From NCBI RefSeq assembly GCF_051348905.1, contig NC_135233.1, positions 595,783,577 through 595,847,576 of the forward strand: a DNA stretch of 64,000 nucleotides, in the 5' to 3' direction. The notes under the pieces are model-generated. The model saw only the letters and a list, made by a program, of their open reading frames with translations. It had not been told where the DNA came from and made no database searches. Below are positions 37,001-46,756 of the stretch, piece by piece; within the stretch, counting starts at the first letter, position 1; every line of letters starts with the position of its first letter. The DNA is from Ranitomeya variabilis. Its lineage: Eukaryota; Chordata; Amphibia; Anura; Dendrobatidae. Made by a program: the position numbers and the translations under genes.

Positions 37001-40000
37001 AGCAGCACAGCGGTGACGTCACCGCTCTGCTCTCACTGTACGGCGCTCAGTCAGTCAGGAAGTGGACGCAGGGGGACGTGAATGTAAGTATGTGCTGTTT
37101 GTTTTTTTTAGATTTTACGCTGGTAACCAGGGTAAACATCGGGTTACTAAGCGCGGCCCTGCGCTTAGCAACCCGATGTTTACCCGGGTTACCCGGGGAC
37201 CTCGGCATCGTTGGTCGCTGGAGAGCGGTCTGTGTGACAGCTCTCCAGCGATCAAACAGCGACGCTGCAGCGATCGGCATCGTTGTCGTTATCGCTGCAG
37301 CGTCGCTTAATGTGACGGTACCTTAAGACTGAAGGTGAAAATCCACACCCAGGCTCTCCCCTTCCTAGAGTCTTCCCTTCACTGTGTGACCATTACTTAT
37401 CTTGGCTCAGGCAGCACATAGACTTGTTCACCTTCATCTACTAGAATATTGCAGCAAAGCTGCTGGTCTCTCTGCTCCTCCCTCCTCCTCCATAGACGTC
37501 AATTTAGTTGTAATCTGATCCCTCAGTAAACTGACAGTCTGTCTTTTTTTGATCAAGTTGGATTTTACATGGCAGAGCTTCCAGCAGTGATTGGAGCAAG
37601 CTTCGATTGCTGCTATATAACCACGTAAATGCTGCTATCAATCTTTGACAGCTGAATTTAACTTGTTTTTGTTGTTTTTCTTTTACATTTTCTTTATTTT
37701 TGGATGGGGAAAGGGTGACACCATGGTACCCCGGGATAGAACGGGTGGCAGGATGGGCTTCTAAATCTATATTTCTGGTTCCTGAATAAAGGGGAGGAAA
37801 AAGCGAACTGTAAAATTGGCCGTAGCGGGAAGGGGTTAAATTGATCAATGGCTACTGAAAAGTTGCCATGATATAAGAGAAACACCGCAAAACCTCCTGA
37901 CATCCTCTGTTTCTGATTACAGAAGGAAAAGAAGGGTCTGGTGATGGTGAACTTCTATAATGACTATGTCACATGCAAAACAGCTGCCAATTTGTCCGAT
38001 GTGGCCGGTAAGTAGTGATCGGATAGTATGGATTCCATGTTCTGTCTCTCAAAGGACTATCAACCTAGTAATAGGTGCGATATTAAAGTGTTACTTCCAC
38101 ATCCATTGTCTCTGACCTGTCATGGACACCTTAGATGCAGTCTTGTTTTTTTTTTTGCACCATTTACATTTATGTTTATATTTCCACAGATCATTTTGAT
38201 CACATAAAAAAAATTGCTGGAAATGAATCTGTTGGATTTGGAGGTGATTATGATGGAGTCCCCAGGTAAGCTGGTTAAAAACTACTTCTTAGAAATAATA
38301 TAATTCTAGCTTCTTGCAGCCACCACTAGAGGGAGCACACTGCATACTGTCACGATCCAATTTTGGATTTGTGGCAGATCTGGTTTGCCTCAGTTTAAGA
38401 CCTTTTTTCCTTTCTGGTCATCTGGGGTTAATGCAGAAACATCTGTGTTGTTTTCCTTTACCTTGTCTGTATTTCCTTACCCCGTGTTGTATTAGTGCAG
38501 CAGTGGGACCAGTGCTCTCACCTGCCAGTTCCCTACTTAGGGATAGGTGCCGGGCAAGTGAGGGACTAGGTATCCTGGTCGGCGACAGGTTGAAAGAACC
38601 CGGTATAGGGACGGTAGCAAGATCAGGGCACATCTGCAGGCCAGTGCAGGAGGTGCCCATTCCCCCAGTCCCTACCGACAGGGCCCACCGTTGTTATTGT
38701 GTCCCCGGTGTTCCCTTGTGTGTTGTGCTGTTCGTGACAGACCTACGGTTGGGTCATTTTATACCGGGTCAGTCACTCTGTGACACATACACTCTATATA
38801 GAAAATAAACAAAATAATTGAGCTCCCCCTGGTGGCTGTAGATAGAATTAAATCCGGAAATTTTACATTTTTCTGCAGGAGATTTGGAGAGAGCGTGGGA
38901 CATAGCAGGTCATTTTATACTTATGCAAAAAAAGGCCTCTGATCTAATCAGTATGCAAAACAATAATCAATTAAAATAGCACGTTAGGTCAGTGACAGTG
39001 TGTGGGCTCTTTAATAAAGTCTATGATGCAGAGTGGGGCTCGTAGGATTTCCACTGAACCTATATACCAGTCTGTGGGCTAGTTTATTGGTCTGAGCACC
39101 AGAACGCCCATTGCCATGCTGCACGTTTGACGAAGTGAATTTAATGCGTTATCCATTTTTGGAGACTTTTTTTTTACTTAAATGCATATAATTAAAGCTA
39201 AAAATACATTTTGCAGTTGGGTTTCATTAAATATGTCGCACCGTTTGCTTCTATATCCTGTGTTGTTCTGTCTATTGCTGGCTGCAGAATGAGTTAACTT
39301 AGGATCCGTCAGCGAGCTCGTTCTGACGTCTGATAGGAGAGCACACAACTCTTTAATCCCTTTTTTTCCTAGCTCCTCTCATCTGATTTATGGCCTCAGA
39401 CTACATCAAAGTTTAATTAACCCCTTCACCCCAGGAAAAGTTTTTTTTTTCTCCCTTTCTTACAAGAGCCATAACATTTTTATTTTCACAGCCATATGAG
39501 GGCTTGTTTTTTGCGGGACGAATTGACGGTTGAATGACGCCGTTCATTCTGCCACATAGACTACTGGTAAATGGGGAAAAAAAATCCAAGAGCAGTGAAA
39601 TTGCAAAAAAAAAGGGCAATTCCACAATGTTTTTGGTTTCTTTTATTTACCATGTTCAATATATGGTCAAACTGACCTGGCAGTATGATTGCCCAGGTCA
39701 GTATGAGTTCGCAGATACCAAACATGTATAGGTTTTGTTTTTTTAATTAAGGTGGTGAAAAAAAAAATGTCCCCCAAAAAATTGCTTTTGTTGTCATTTT
39801 CCGAGATCCGTAACGTGTCCATTTTTCAAGATCTGGGGTTAGGTGATGGCTTATTTTTATTTGCTATGAGCTGACGTTTTTACTGATACCATTTTGGGGT
39901 AGAATACAATGTTTTTTTTGTCTTTTATTGCAATGTTGCGGCAACCAAAAAAACCCTTAATTCTTGTGTTTTTGTTTTCTTCTCGTTACGTCGTTTACCG

Positions 40001-42462
40001 ATCTTATTAATTTATTTTATATTTTGATAGATCGGACACTTCTGAACCAAATATGTGTATTTTTTTTGTACATTTTTTAATTGTTTTATTTTTAATGGGG
40101 GTGATTTTAACTACCGTATATACTCGAGTATAAGCCGAGATTTTCAGCCCAAATTTTTGGGCTGAAAGTGCCCCTCTCGGCTTATACTCGAGTCATGATC
40201 GGTGGTGGGGTCGGCGGGTGAGGACTGTCATATACTCACCTAGTCCTGGCGCTCCCTCTGCCCGTCCCACGGTCTCCGGGTGCTGCAGCTCTTCCCCTGA
40301 GCGGTCACGTGGGACCGCTCATTAGAGAAATGAATAGGCTGCTCCACCTCCCATAGGGGCGGAGCCGCATAATTCATTTCTCTAATGAAGCGGTGCTGGT
40401 GACCGCTGATAGAGGAAGAGGCTGCGGCACCGAAGACCAGCTGTCCGGGGGAAGGAGCGGGACGCCGGGAGCAGGTAAGTATTACATATTCACCTGTCCG
40501 CGTTCCACACGCCGGGCGCCGCTCCATCTTCCCGGCGTCTCTCGGCACTGACTGTGCAGGTCAGAGGGCGCGATGACGCATATAGTGTGCGCGCCGCCCT
40601 CTGCCTGATCAGTCAGTGCGGAGAGACGCCGGGACGGGACGTGAGGAGCTGCGGCAAGAGAGGTGAGTATGTGTTTTTTTTTTTTATTGCAGCAGCAGCA
40701 ATGGCACAGCTTTATGTGGAGTATCTATGGGGCAACGGTGCAGAGCACTATATGGCACAGCTATGGGGCAACGGTGCAGAGCATTATATATATGGCATAG
40801 CTATGGGGCAACGGTGCAGAGCACTATATGGCACAGCTATGGGGCAACGGTGCAGAGCATTATATATATGGCACAGCTATGGGGCAACGGTGCAGAGCAC
40901 TATATGGCACAGCTATGGGGCAATGGTGCAGAGCATTATATATATGGCACAGCTATGGGGCAACGGTGCAGAGCATTATATATATGGCACAGCTATGGGG
41001 CAACGGTGCAGAGCACTATATGGCACAGCTATGGGGCAATGGTGCAGAGCATTATATATATGGCACAGCTATGGGGCAACGGTGCAGAGCACTATATGGC
41101 ACAGCTATGGGGCAATGGTGCAGAGCATTATATATATGGCACAGCTATGGGGCAACGGTGCAGAGCACTATATATATGGCACAGCTATCTATGGGGCAAC
41201 GGTGCAGAGCATTGTATATATGGCACAGCTTTATGTGGAGCATCTCTGGGGCCATAATGAACGGTATGGAGCATCTATTTTTAATTTTGAAATTCACCGG
41301 TAGCTGCTGCATTTTCCACCCTAGGTTTATACTCGAGTCAATAAGTTTTCCCAGTTTTTTGTGGCAAAATTAGGGGGGTCGGCTTATACTCGGGTCGGCT
41401 TATACTCGAGTATATACGGTATTTTTTTATATATATATTTTTTAAAAAACAAGTTTTTCTTTTTGTATTTATTAGTCCACTTAGGAGACTTGAAGCTGCC
41501 ATTGTCCGATCGCTTGTGATATACATAGTAGCATGTATAGAAAAATAACGATCTCCTAGGAGGATCGTGATGGCAGGCATAGGGGTCCTCAGCAGACCCC
41601 TCCAGCTGTCAGGACAACCCATGGGCACCCTGTGATCATGTGACGGGCGTGCCTGGGTGACAACCCATAAAGTCACTATTACAAAACATATCACCCAACT
41701 TTCTTAGGGTTCTGAAAAATTCATCTGCCATAGTCTGGGGGCTTTTCTACCTCTTCAGGACTCTATGCTGTACCATAAGGGTATGTGTCCACGTTCAGGA
41801 TTTGGTCAGGATTTTTCATCAGTATTTGTAAGCCAAAGCCAGGAGTGGGTGATAAGTGCAGAAGTGGTGCATATGTTCCTATTATACTTTTCCTCTAATT
41901 GTTCCACTCCTGGTTTTGGCTTACAAATACTGATGTAAAATCCTGACCAAATCCTGATGCAATCCTGAACGTGGACACATACCCTAACAGAGCATACATA
42001 TCGCTTATCGCCCCATAATCAGAATATTATGCATGCATGTTCTATAATGGGGGACTCGTTCATTATCTTAGGGTACCCGATGGTCTGAAAGATGTATCCA
42101 AGTACCCGGACCTTGTGGCGGAGCTGCTACGGAGAGGATGGACGCAGACAGAGCTCCAGGCAGCCCTGACTAATAACCTCATTCGTGTCTTTAATGAAGT
42201 GGAGAAGGTGAGCTCCTGCGAGGATTTAATGGTGGCCATTGGGCCGAAACTTGTCCTGAATATAACGTCTTCTCTTTCTTCCTAGACAAGTATCAGCATG
42301 AACTCGGCACAACCTGCGGATGATCCCATAGATTACAAAGAGATTAAGGACGACTGTCGCACCAGCTATGGCTACGATATATCCACCGGTACCACCGTCT
42401 TTCCACATGTTGGCAAAGGGCTGCTTCTTATCATGTGTCTTTTTTACCCTTTGTCCCTTTAA
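31034..42462 (+). CDS. dpep1: Dipeptidase 1 (membrane dipeptidase), 10 coding exons
   Basis: Zinc-dependent membrane dipeptidase that hydrolyses dipeptides, including cysteinyl-glycine and leukotriene D4 in mammals. Coding exons: 31034-31149, 32165-32291, 33242-33374, 33588-33738, 34244-34313, 35670-35850, 37923-38007, 38190-38265, 42072-42207, 42286-42462; all introns are GT-AG with matching phases. The start gives a signal peptide ([13 protein letters not shown]). Metal and active-site motifs are present: GHND across the exon 1/2 join, VEGGHS, THSCN, LAHVS, FSHSS and GGDYDGVPR. The last exon ends in a hydrophobic tail ([16 protein letters not shown]), as expected for GPI anchoring. Expected length is 415 residues, against 411 in human. 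Synteny with chmp1a and cdk10 favours dpep1 over dpep2/3. Exon 6 has a frame shift (separate entry), so the allele as read may be non-functional or contain an assembly error. Confidence 0.93.
31190..31465. repeat. TTAA-type repeat fragment in dpep1 intron 1
   Basis: Shares the phrases AATGAGTTAACT, ATCCCGTCAG and CTGATTTATG with 39236-39412 and ends GGTGGACAACCCCTTTAA, a widespread repeat end. The left boundary is unclear. Confidence 0.4.
31756..32085. mobile_element. TTAA-flanked MITE in dpep1 intron 1, 330 bp
   Basis: TTAA stands at 31752-31755 and 32086-32089, with loosely inverted ends (AGGGGTTCTACACTACA on the left; AGGGTTGTCTATTACTAC read in from the right). The core holds an inverted pair of CCAAT motifs (GCAGCCAATCAG and GATTGGCTGCAG, about 31897-31925) and is capped by ATACTCACC (31795-31803) and a one-base variant GGTCAGTAT (32009-32017). 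It could be piggyBac- or Kolobok-like; the target TTAA does not decide. Confidence 0.5.
34558..34708. repeat. Three-copy tandem repeat in dpep1 intron 5
   Basis: Three copies of TTATGGTTTGGATATTGATA plus ACTTTTAATTTTGGCAATA, with a period of about 52-55 bases and small indels. Confidence 0.9.
35670..35850 (+). other. dpep1: dpep1 exon 6 with +4 frame shift in a GA run
   Basis: The exon starts [20 protein letters not shown] and ends, in another frame, with [11 protein letters not shown] and then [10 protein letters not shown]. Between them is ATGAGAGAGAGATGCC (about 35736-35751). The exon is 181 bases, whereas its phases (0 in, 0 out) and the human alignment call for 177, so two extra GA units explain the shift. 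Without correction the frame stops at about 35832, before the rest of the active site. Splice sites on both sides are good and every other exon is clean. A consensus error or a slippage polymorphism is as likely as true loss. Confidence 0.85.
35891..36605 (+). mobile_element. PIF/Harbinger-like MITE, 715 bp, copy 1
   Basis: TAA flanks it at 35888-35890 and 36606-36608. Ends are AGGTACCTTCACACG and CGTGTGAAGGTACCT. Two internal foldbacks around GGTAACCAGGGTAAACATCG sit on either side of a GC-rich core that contains a full CRE (TGACGTCA, 36193-36200). The core is capped by outward donor-like sites ATACTTAC (36123-36130) and GTGAGTAT (36272-36279). It lies in dpep1 intron 6, 40 bases after exon 6. 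Confidence 0.75.
36609..37323 (-). mobile_element. PIF/Harbinger-like MITE, 715 bp, inverted copy 2
   Basis: Same family and same length as copy 1, in opposite orientation, sharing the single central TAA (36606-36608) and flanked by TAA at 37324-37326. Ends are AGGTACCGTCACAC and GTGACGGTACCT. The core carries TGACGTCA (37014-37021) capped by ATACTTAC (36935-36942) and GTAAGTAT (37084-37091). Together the pair makes an almost perfect 1.43-kb palindrome in the intron. Confidence 0.75.
38333..38835. mobile_element. LTR-like fragment between inverted CTCF-like ends, dpep1 intron 8
   Basis: The outer borders are inverted repeats, GCAGCCACCACTAGAGGGAG on the left and CTCCCCCTGGTGGCTG on the right. 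Inside, TGTCACGATCC (about 38348) to GTTCGTGACA (about 38740) has the TG...CA form of a solo LTR of a common Gypsy-like family. No clean target duplication is visible, so the nesting is a reasonable guess. Confidence 0.4.
40114..41419. mobile_element. Mariner-type MITE, 1306 bp, with internal minisatellite
   Basis: TA dinucleotides flank it (40112-40113 and 41420-41421). The inverted ends begin CCGTATATACTCGAGTAT; related copies of this end recur just inside both termini (CTCGGCTTATACTCGAG). A TA target points to Tc1/mariner. The GC-rich core has CACGTG (40306-40311) and is capped by ATACTCACC (40232-40240) and GGTGAGTAT (40662-40670). A tandem array follows the right cap. There is no transposase. 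Confidence 0.7.
40718..41237. repeat. Minisatellite inside the mariner-type MITE
   Basis: About 13 units of two alternating kinds, roughly 36 and 40 bases, differing in TATATGG against TATATATATGG after GGGGCAACGGTGCAGAGCA. All three plus frames stay open for 170-250 codons for arithmetic reasons (no stop in the unit, mixed unit lengths). Confidence 0.92.
41779..41984. mobile_element. MITE, 206 bp, nearly all inverted repeat
   Basis: TAA at 41776-41778 and 41985-41987. Ends GGGTATGTGTCCACGTTCAG and its reverse complement pair for tens of bases, with GTAAGCCAAAGCCAGGAGTG also mirrored. It is PIF/Harbinger-like by its target and lies in dpep1 intron 8, 85 bases before exon 9. Confidence 0.7.
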
Positions 42463-43985
42463 ACCCCGCAACTACTCTCAAAATCCCATTATATTTAGTG
42501 GGGTACGTGTATCAATATGCAAATAGCGGCTGCAGAATGGGCACATTTATGGGTGCCATACCGAAGAAAAAAAACCATCAGCCTTTTATAAGGTATTCAG
42601 TGTGCAATGTGAGTGCCACACCTTGTTATATTCCCTTAGTTCTTGCAGTCTGCACCTGGGACATGTCGGACTTTATGCTGATTTTTGGGTTATCATTTTC
42701 GGCCGCATGTTATTTACTGACAATTATGGAGTCACATTCAGTCCTGGTATATAAAATAGATATTTTTTTTATAAAGTGTCTTTGTCTGCAATTTCTCCTA
42801 CATGGGTTGAACTAGATGGACTTAAAGTCTTCCTTCAACCTTAATAACTATATAACTATGAAGATAGAACACCAGAGCGAATATGTATCATTGAGAAAAA
42901 GAAGTGGCTCCTAGAAGGGTTTTGGAGTGCGGACCCCCTATTTGCCACAATACTCTCTCTCCTGTTGCTGAATTGGATCTATATATCCATGGTCCAATTA
43001 AAGGCCCCAAATACATTGGAGGAAAGGACTGACTACGACAGGACCGGACAACCATGTAGTGCATTGGGAAGAGAAGGATCGGGCAGGTGGAATTTTAAGA
43101 GCCCGATGCTTTTATTTTCAGACAAGTCTGGCAGCAGCTTCCTCCCCTCTCCCCATTGAAAAGACATATGGGGGAGTCAGGAGAGAGAGCCGTCTGCTGA
43201 AGGAACACATATCCTTTCCACCCAGTCGTTCCTCCCCTCGCTTTCTCAATCCAAGAATATACAATATGTATACCAGGACTCCATTCACCAAACAGATGCC
43301 AAAAGATTGCCGTTTTGCCCTCGGTAAGACAGGTTTGCTCTGCCATAACTTCCCACCAACTAAAAATTCCCACTGAATAAAAACAAGCAAAGATGTTGAA
43401 GATTGCGAAGAACTGATACAGAAAGTATTCTGGAAAACTTATATAAAGCTGAACTTTTACAAAACTGAGCTGTGACATTGGATGCTGATAAAAAAAGGAC
43501 ACTTTGTAGCATGACTTGCGGCAGAAAAAGAGCCAAAAATATAAAACGGTAACGAGCTTTATTAATTTATTAGTATGAATTCAGAAATAAGTCACACATG
43601 GGACGGTGGCATCTTCATAACATACCCACAGGCCGTGGGCCATCTCTGTGTCACCTACGGGACTGTTACTTGTGTCTGATGACCCTTATAGTGCCTGTAG
43701 CGCTAACACATTGTCCATTCCCTGATCTGTCTAGAGAGATCTGTGCAGACTTGCACTTTATTATATATTAGTAATCTATATATATTGTATTTGGCATTAT
43801 TTTTTTACTACCTTTGTTCCTCATCCTTAACATGCCTCCCTTCCTATGTGTGACTCATTTTTTTAATGAATTTTTTATATTATGAATTAATAAAGATTAC
43901 TATTTGATATTATTTGTGACAATGTACGTCGTTCCATAATAACTATGTCATGGGTCCCATAGCCATGTCAGTGATGTCTACAGGA
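42463..43985. other. dpep1 3' untranslated/intergenic region
   Basis: No further gene is recognised. AATAAA signals on the plus strand at about 43375 and 43886 are candidates for the dpep1 polyadenylation site; neither can be chosen from sequence alone. Confidence 0.4.
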
Positions 43986-43989
43986 AAAT

Positions 43990-46755
43990 GGGATTTATTA
44001 ATTACTCAGGCTATGTAAATATTAACTGTTTAAAAAAAAAAAAATATTAACAGTTAAGCAAGTTGAAGATGAAATGATCTCAAACAGGCCTAAAGGTAAA
44101 GGTGACATTTCCTTTGTATTTTAGTAAAAAAAATATATATTTTCATCTTTTACATTTTAAAAATGACAAAAAAGGAAAATGGCCAATGCAAAAGTTTGGG
44201 CACCCTGATGATTAGTAGCACCCTCTTTTGCAAGTTTCACAGCTTGTATATACTTTTGGTAGGCAGATAAGAGTCTTTCGATTCTTATTTGAAGGATTTT
44301 CATCCAATTTTCCCAGGGAAATTCTTCCAGTTCTGAGAGATTCCTGGGTTGTCTCCCATCCTCTGCTATTTTGAGGTCTAGCCACAGATTTTCAATGATG
44401 TTCAGATCAGAGGACTGTAAGGGCCATTGTAAAACCTTCAGCTTGCGCCTTTTGAGGTTGTCTATTGTGGATTGTGATGTGTATTTAGAATCATTATCCA
44501 TTTGATAGTGTTATGTTTGCATCAAGAATTTGCACAGGTAGAGGGAAGAATTAATTCAATTAAATGTCAACAATGTTCCCTGTGCCATTGGCTGCCACAC
44601 AACCCCAAAGCATGATTGATCCGTCCCCATGCTTAATGGTAGGCGAGATGTTCTTTTCCTGAAATTCTGTGCCCTTTTTTGTCCACACATACTTGGATCG
44701 TTATGGCCATAGAGTTCTATTTTAACCTTTTCTGTCCACAGGACTTGTTTCCAAAATTCATCAGGCTTGTTTAGATTTTCGTTTGCATTAATCTGACACT
44801 GAATTTTATGGTGAGGATGCAGGAGGGGTTTTCTTCTAATGACTCTCCCTTGAAGGCCATATTTGTGCAGGTGTCTCTGAACAATAAAACATTGTACCAC
44901 AACTCCAGAGTCTACTAAATCTTTCTGAAGGTCTTTTGCAGTCAAGCGGAGGTTTTCATTTGCCTCTCCAGCAATCCTACGAGCAGCTCTCAATGAAATT
45001 TTGGTCTTCCAGACCTTATCTTGACCTCCACTGTTACTGTTAACTACCATTTATTAATTACATTTCAAATTAAGGAAAGTTCAAACTGAAAATGCTTTAT
45101 TATCTTCTTATAGCCTTCTCCTGCTTGGTGAACCTCCATTTTCAGATTGCTAGGCAGCTGCTTAGAAGAACCCATGGCTGCTGTTTTTGGGCACAAGATT
45201 AGAGGAGGCTGGGTTTTTATAAAGCTGGGAAGTTTCCATCACGCGGCCTTTCCTCATAATGAGAGTGAACGAGCCATAACCCTTACAGGCTAATTAACCC
45301 CTTCATGACCTTGGGATTTTCCATTTTTCCTTGTTCATTTTCCGCTCCCCTCCTTCCCAGAGCCATATCTTTTTTATTTTTCCGTCAATTTGGCCATGTG
45401 AGGGCTTATTTTTTGCGGGACGAGTTTTACTTTTGAACGACATCATTGGATTTACCATGTTGTGTACTAGAAAACGGGAAAAAAATTCCAAGTGCGGTGA
45501 AATTGCAAAAAAAGTGCAATCTCACACTTGTTTTTTGTTTGGCTTTTTTGCTAGGTTCACTAAATGTTAAAACTGACCTGCCATTATGATTCTCCAGGTC
45601 ACTACGAGTTCATAGACACCTAACATTCTTTTTTATCTAAGTGGTGAAAAAAAAATTCCAAACTTTGCTAAAAAAAAAAAATTTTTGCGTGCCGAGCTGG
45701 CGTTTTTAATGATAGCATTTTGGTGCAGATATGTTCTTTTGATCGCCCGTAATTGCATTTTAATGCAATGTCGCGGCGACCAAAAAAACGTAATTCTGGC
45801 GTTTCAAATTTTTTTCCCGCTACGCCGTTTAGCGATCAGGTTAATGCTTTTTTTTTATTGATAGATCGGGCGATTCTGAACTCGGCGATACCAAATATGT
45901 GTAGATTTGATTTTTTTTTTTTTATTGATTTATTTTGAATGGGGCGAAAGGGGGGTGATTTAAACTTTTATATTTTTTTCACATTTTTTTTAACTTTTGC
46001 CATGCTTCCATAGGAGGCTAGAAGCAGGCACAACCCGATCGCCTCTGCTACATAGCAGCGATCTGATGTTCGCTGCTATGCAGCAGAATTGCAGGTGTGC
46101 TGTGAGCGCCGACCACAGGGTGGCGCTCACAGCTTCAGGCGATCAGTAACCATAGAGGTCTCAAGGACCTCTATGGTTACAATGGAGAAGCATCGCCGAC
46201 CTCCGATCATGTGACGGGGGTCGGCGATGCGCTCATTTCCGGCCGCCCGGCCGGAAGCGGTAGTTAAATGCCGCTGTCTGCGTTTGACAGCGCCATTTAA
46301 CTAGTTAATAGGCGCGGGCAGATCGCGATTCTGCCCACGCCTATTACGGGCACATGTCAGCTGTTAGAAACAGCTGACATGTCCCGGCTTTGATGCGGGC
46401 TCACCGCCGGAGCCCGCATCAAAGCGGGGCTTCTGACCTCGGACGTACTATCCCGTCCGAGGTCAGAAAGGGGTTAAGGTCTGAAACCTTGGTCAAATTT
46501 ATCTGAGCACACAAATCTCCAAGGGTGTCCAAACTTTTTCATCGGTACATTTTCATTTGTTTTGTTTTAAATTTCTTTTTGTTAAATTTTACACATATAA
46601 CAGACAATTAACAAGTAACAAGTGGTTTATAACATACATCCTTAATTCGCCCATCCACACTCCGGTACATTTTCATTTGAGTAATTTTTTAAAGTGTAAA
46701 AAATTAAAATAACTAATTTTAACCAGGGGTGCCCAAACTTTTACATGCCACTATG
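43990..46755 (-). mobile_element. Tc1-like transposon with decayed transposase
   Basis: The minus-strand transposase starts near 45176 (MGSSKQLPSNLKMEVHQAGE), has a stop soon after, continues through WKTKISLRAARRIAGEANEN and FWKQVLWTEKVKIELYG, changes frame near 44500-44560, and ends with DNDSKYTS and SSDLNIIENLWLDLK (about 44500-44390). This is the Tc1 order: paired helix-turn-helix, then a DDE domain. The ends carry GGTGCCCAAACTTTT-type inverted repeats (near 46726-46750 and 44190). A piggyBac-like element has inserted upstream of the transposase. It is inactive by several stops and a frame shift. Confidence 0.75.
45298..46473 (+). mobile_element. piggyBac-like MITE, 1176 bp, inside the Tc1 element
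   Basis: TTAA on both sides (45294-45297 and 46474-46477). Inverted ends are CCCCTTCATGACC and, read inward from the right, CCCCTTTCTGACC. TTAA target and short 13-bp ends fit piggyBac. The interior is T-rich then GC-rich, with a foldback near 46260-46450 (GGCGCGGGCAGATCGCGAT with CGCCTATTACGGG). No transposase is present. The flanking Tc1 sequence continues on both sides, so this insertion is the younger one. Confidence 0.7.
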
Positions 46756-46756
46756 T

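Larger units (their letters stand above)
39421..41700 (+). mobile_element. piggyBac-like repeat interrupted by a mariner-like MITE
   Basis: It starts with TTAA (39417-39420) followed by CCCCTTCACCCC and runs through GCCATATGAGGGCTTG and GCGGGACGAATTGACGG, the same order as at 45298. A MITE at 40114-41419 splits it, and it resumes with GGAGACTTGAAGCTGCC near 41490. The right end is not clear and is probably lost. It lies in dpep1 intron 8. Confidence 0.55.

Noticed and set aside
40554-41373. Plus-strand frames of 176-249 codons with [15 protein letters not shown] repeats
   Set aside because: They are translations of the 36/40-bp array in the mariner-type MITE.
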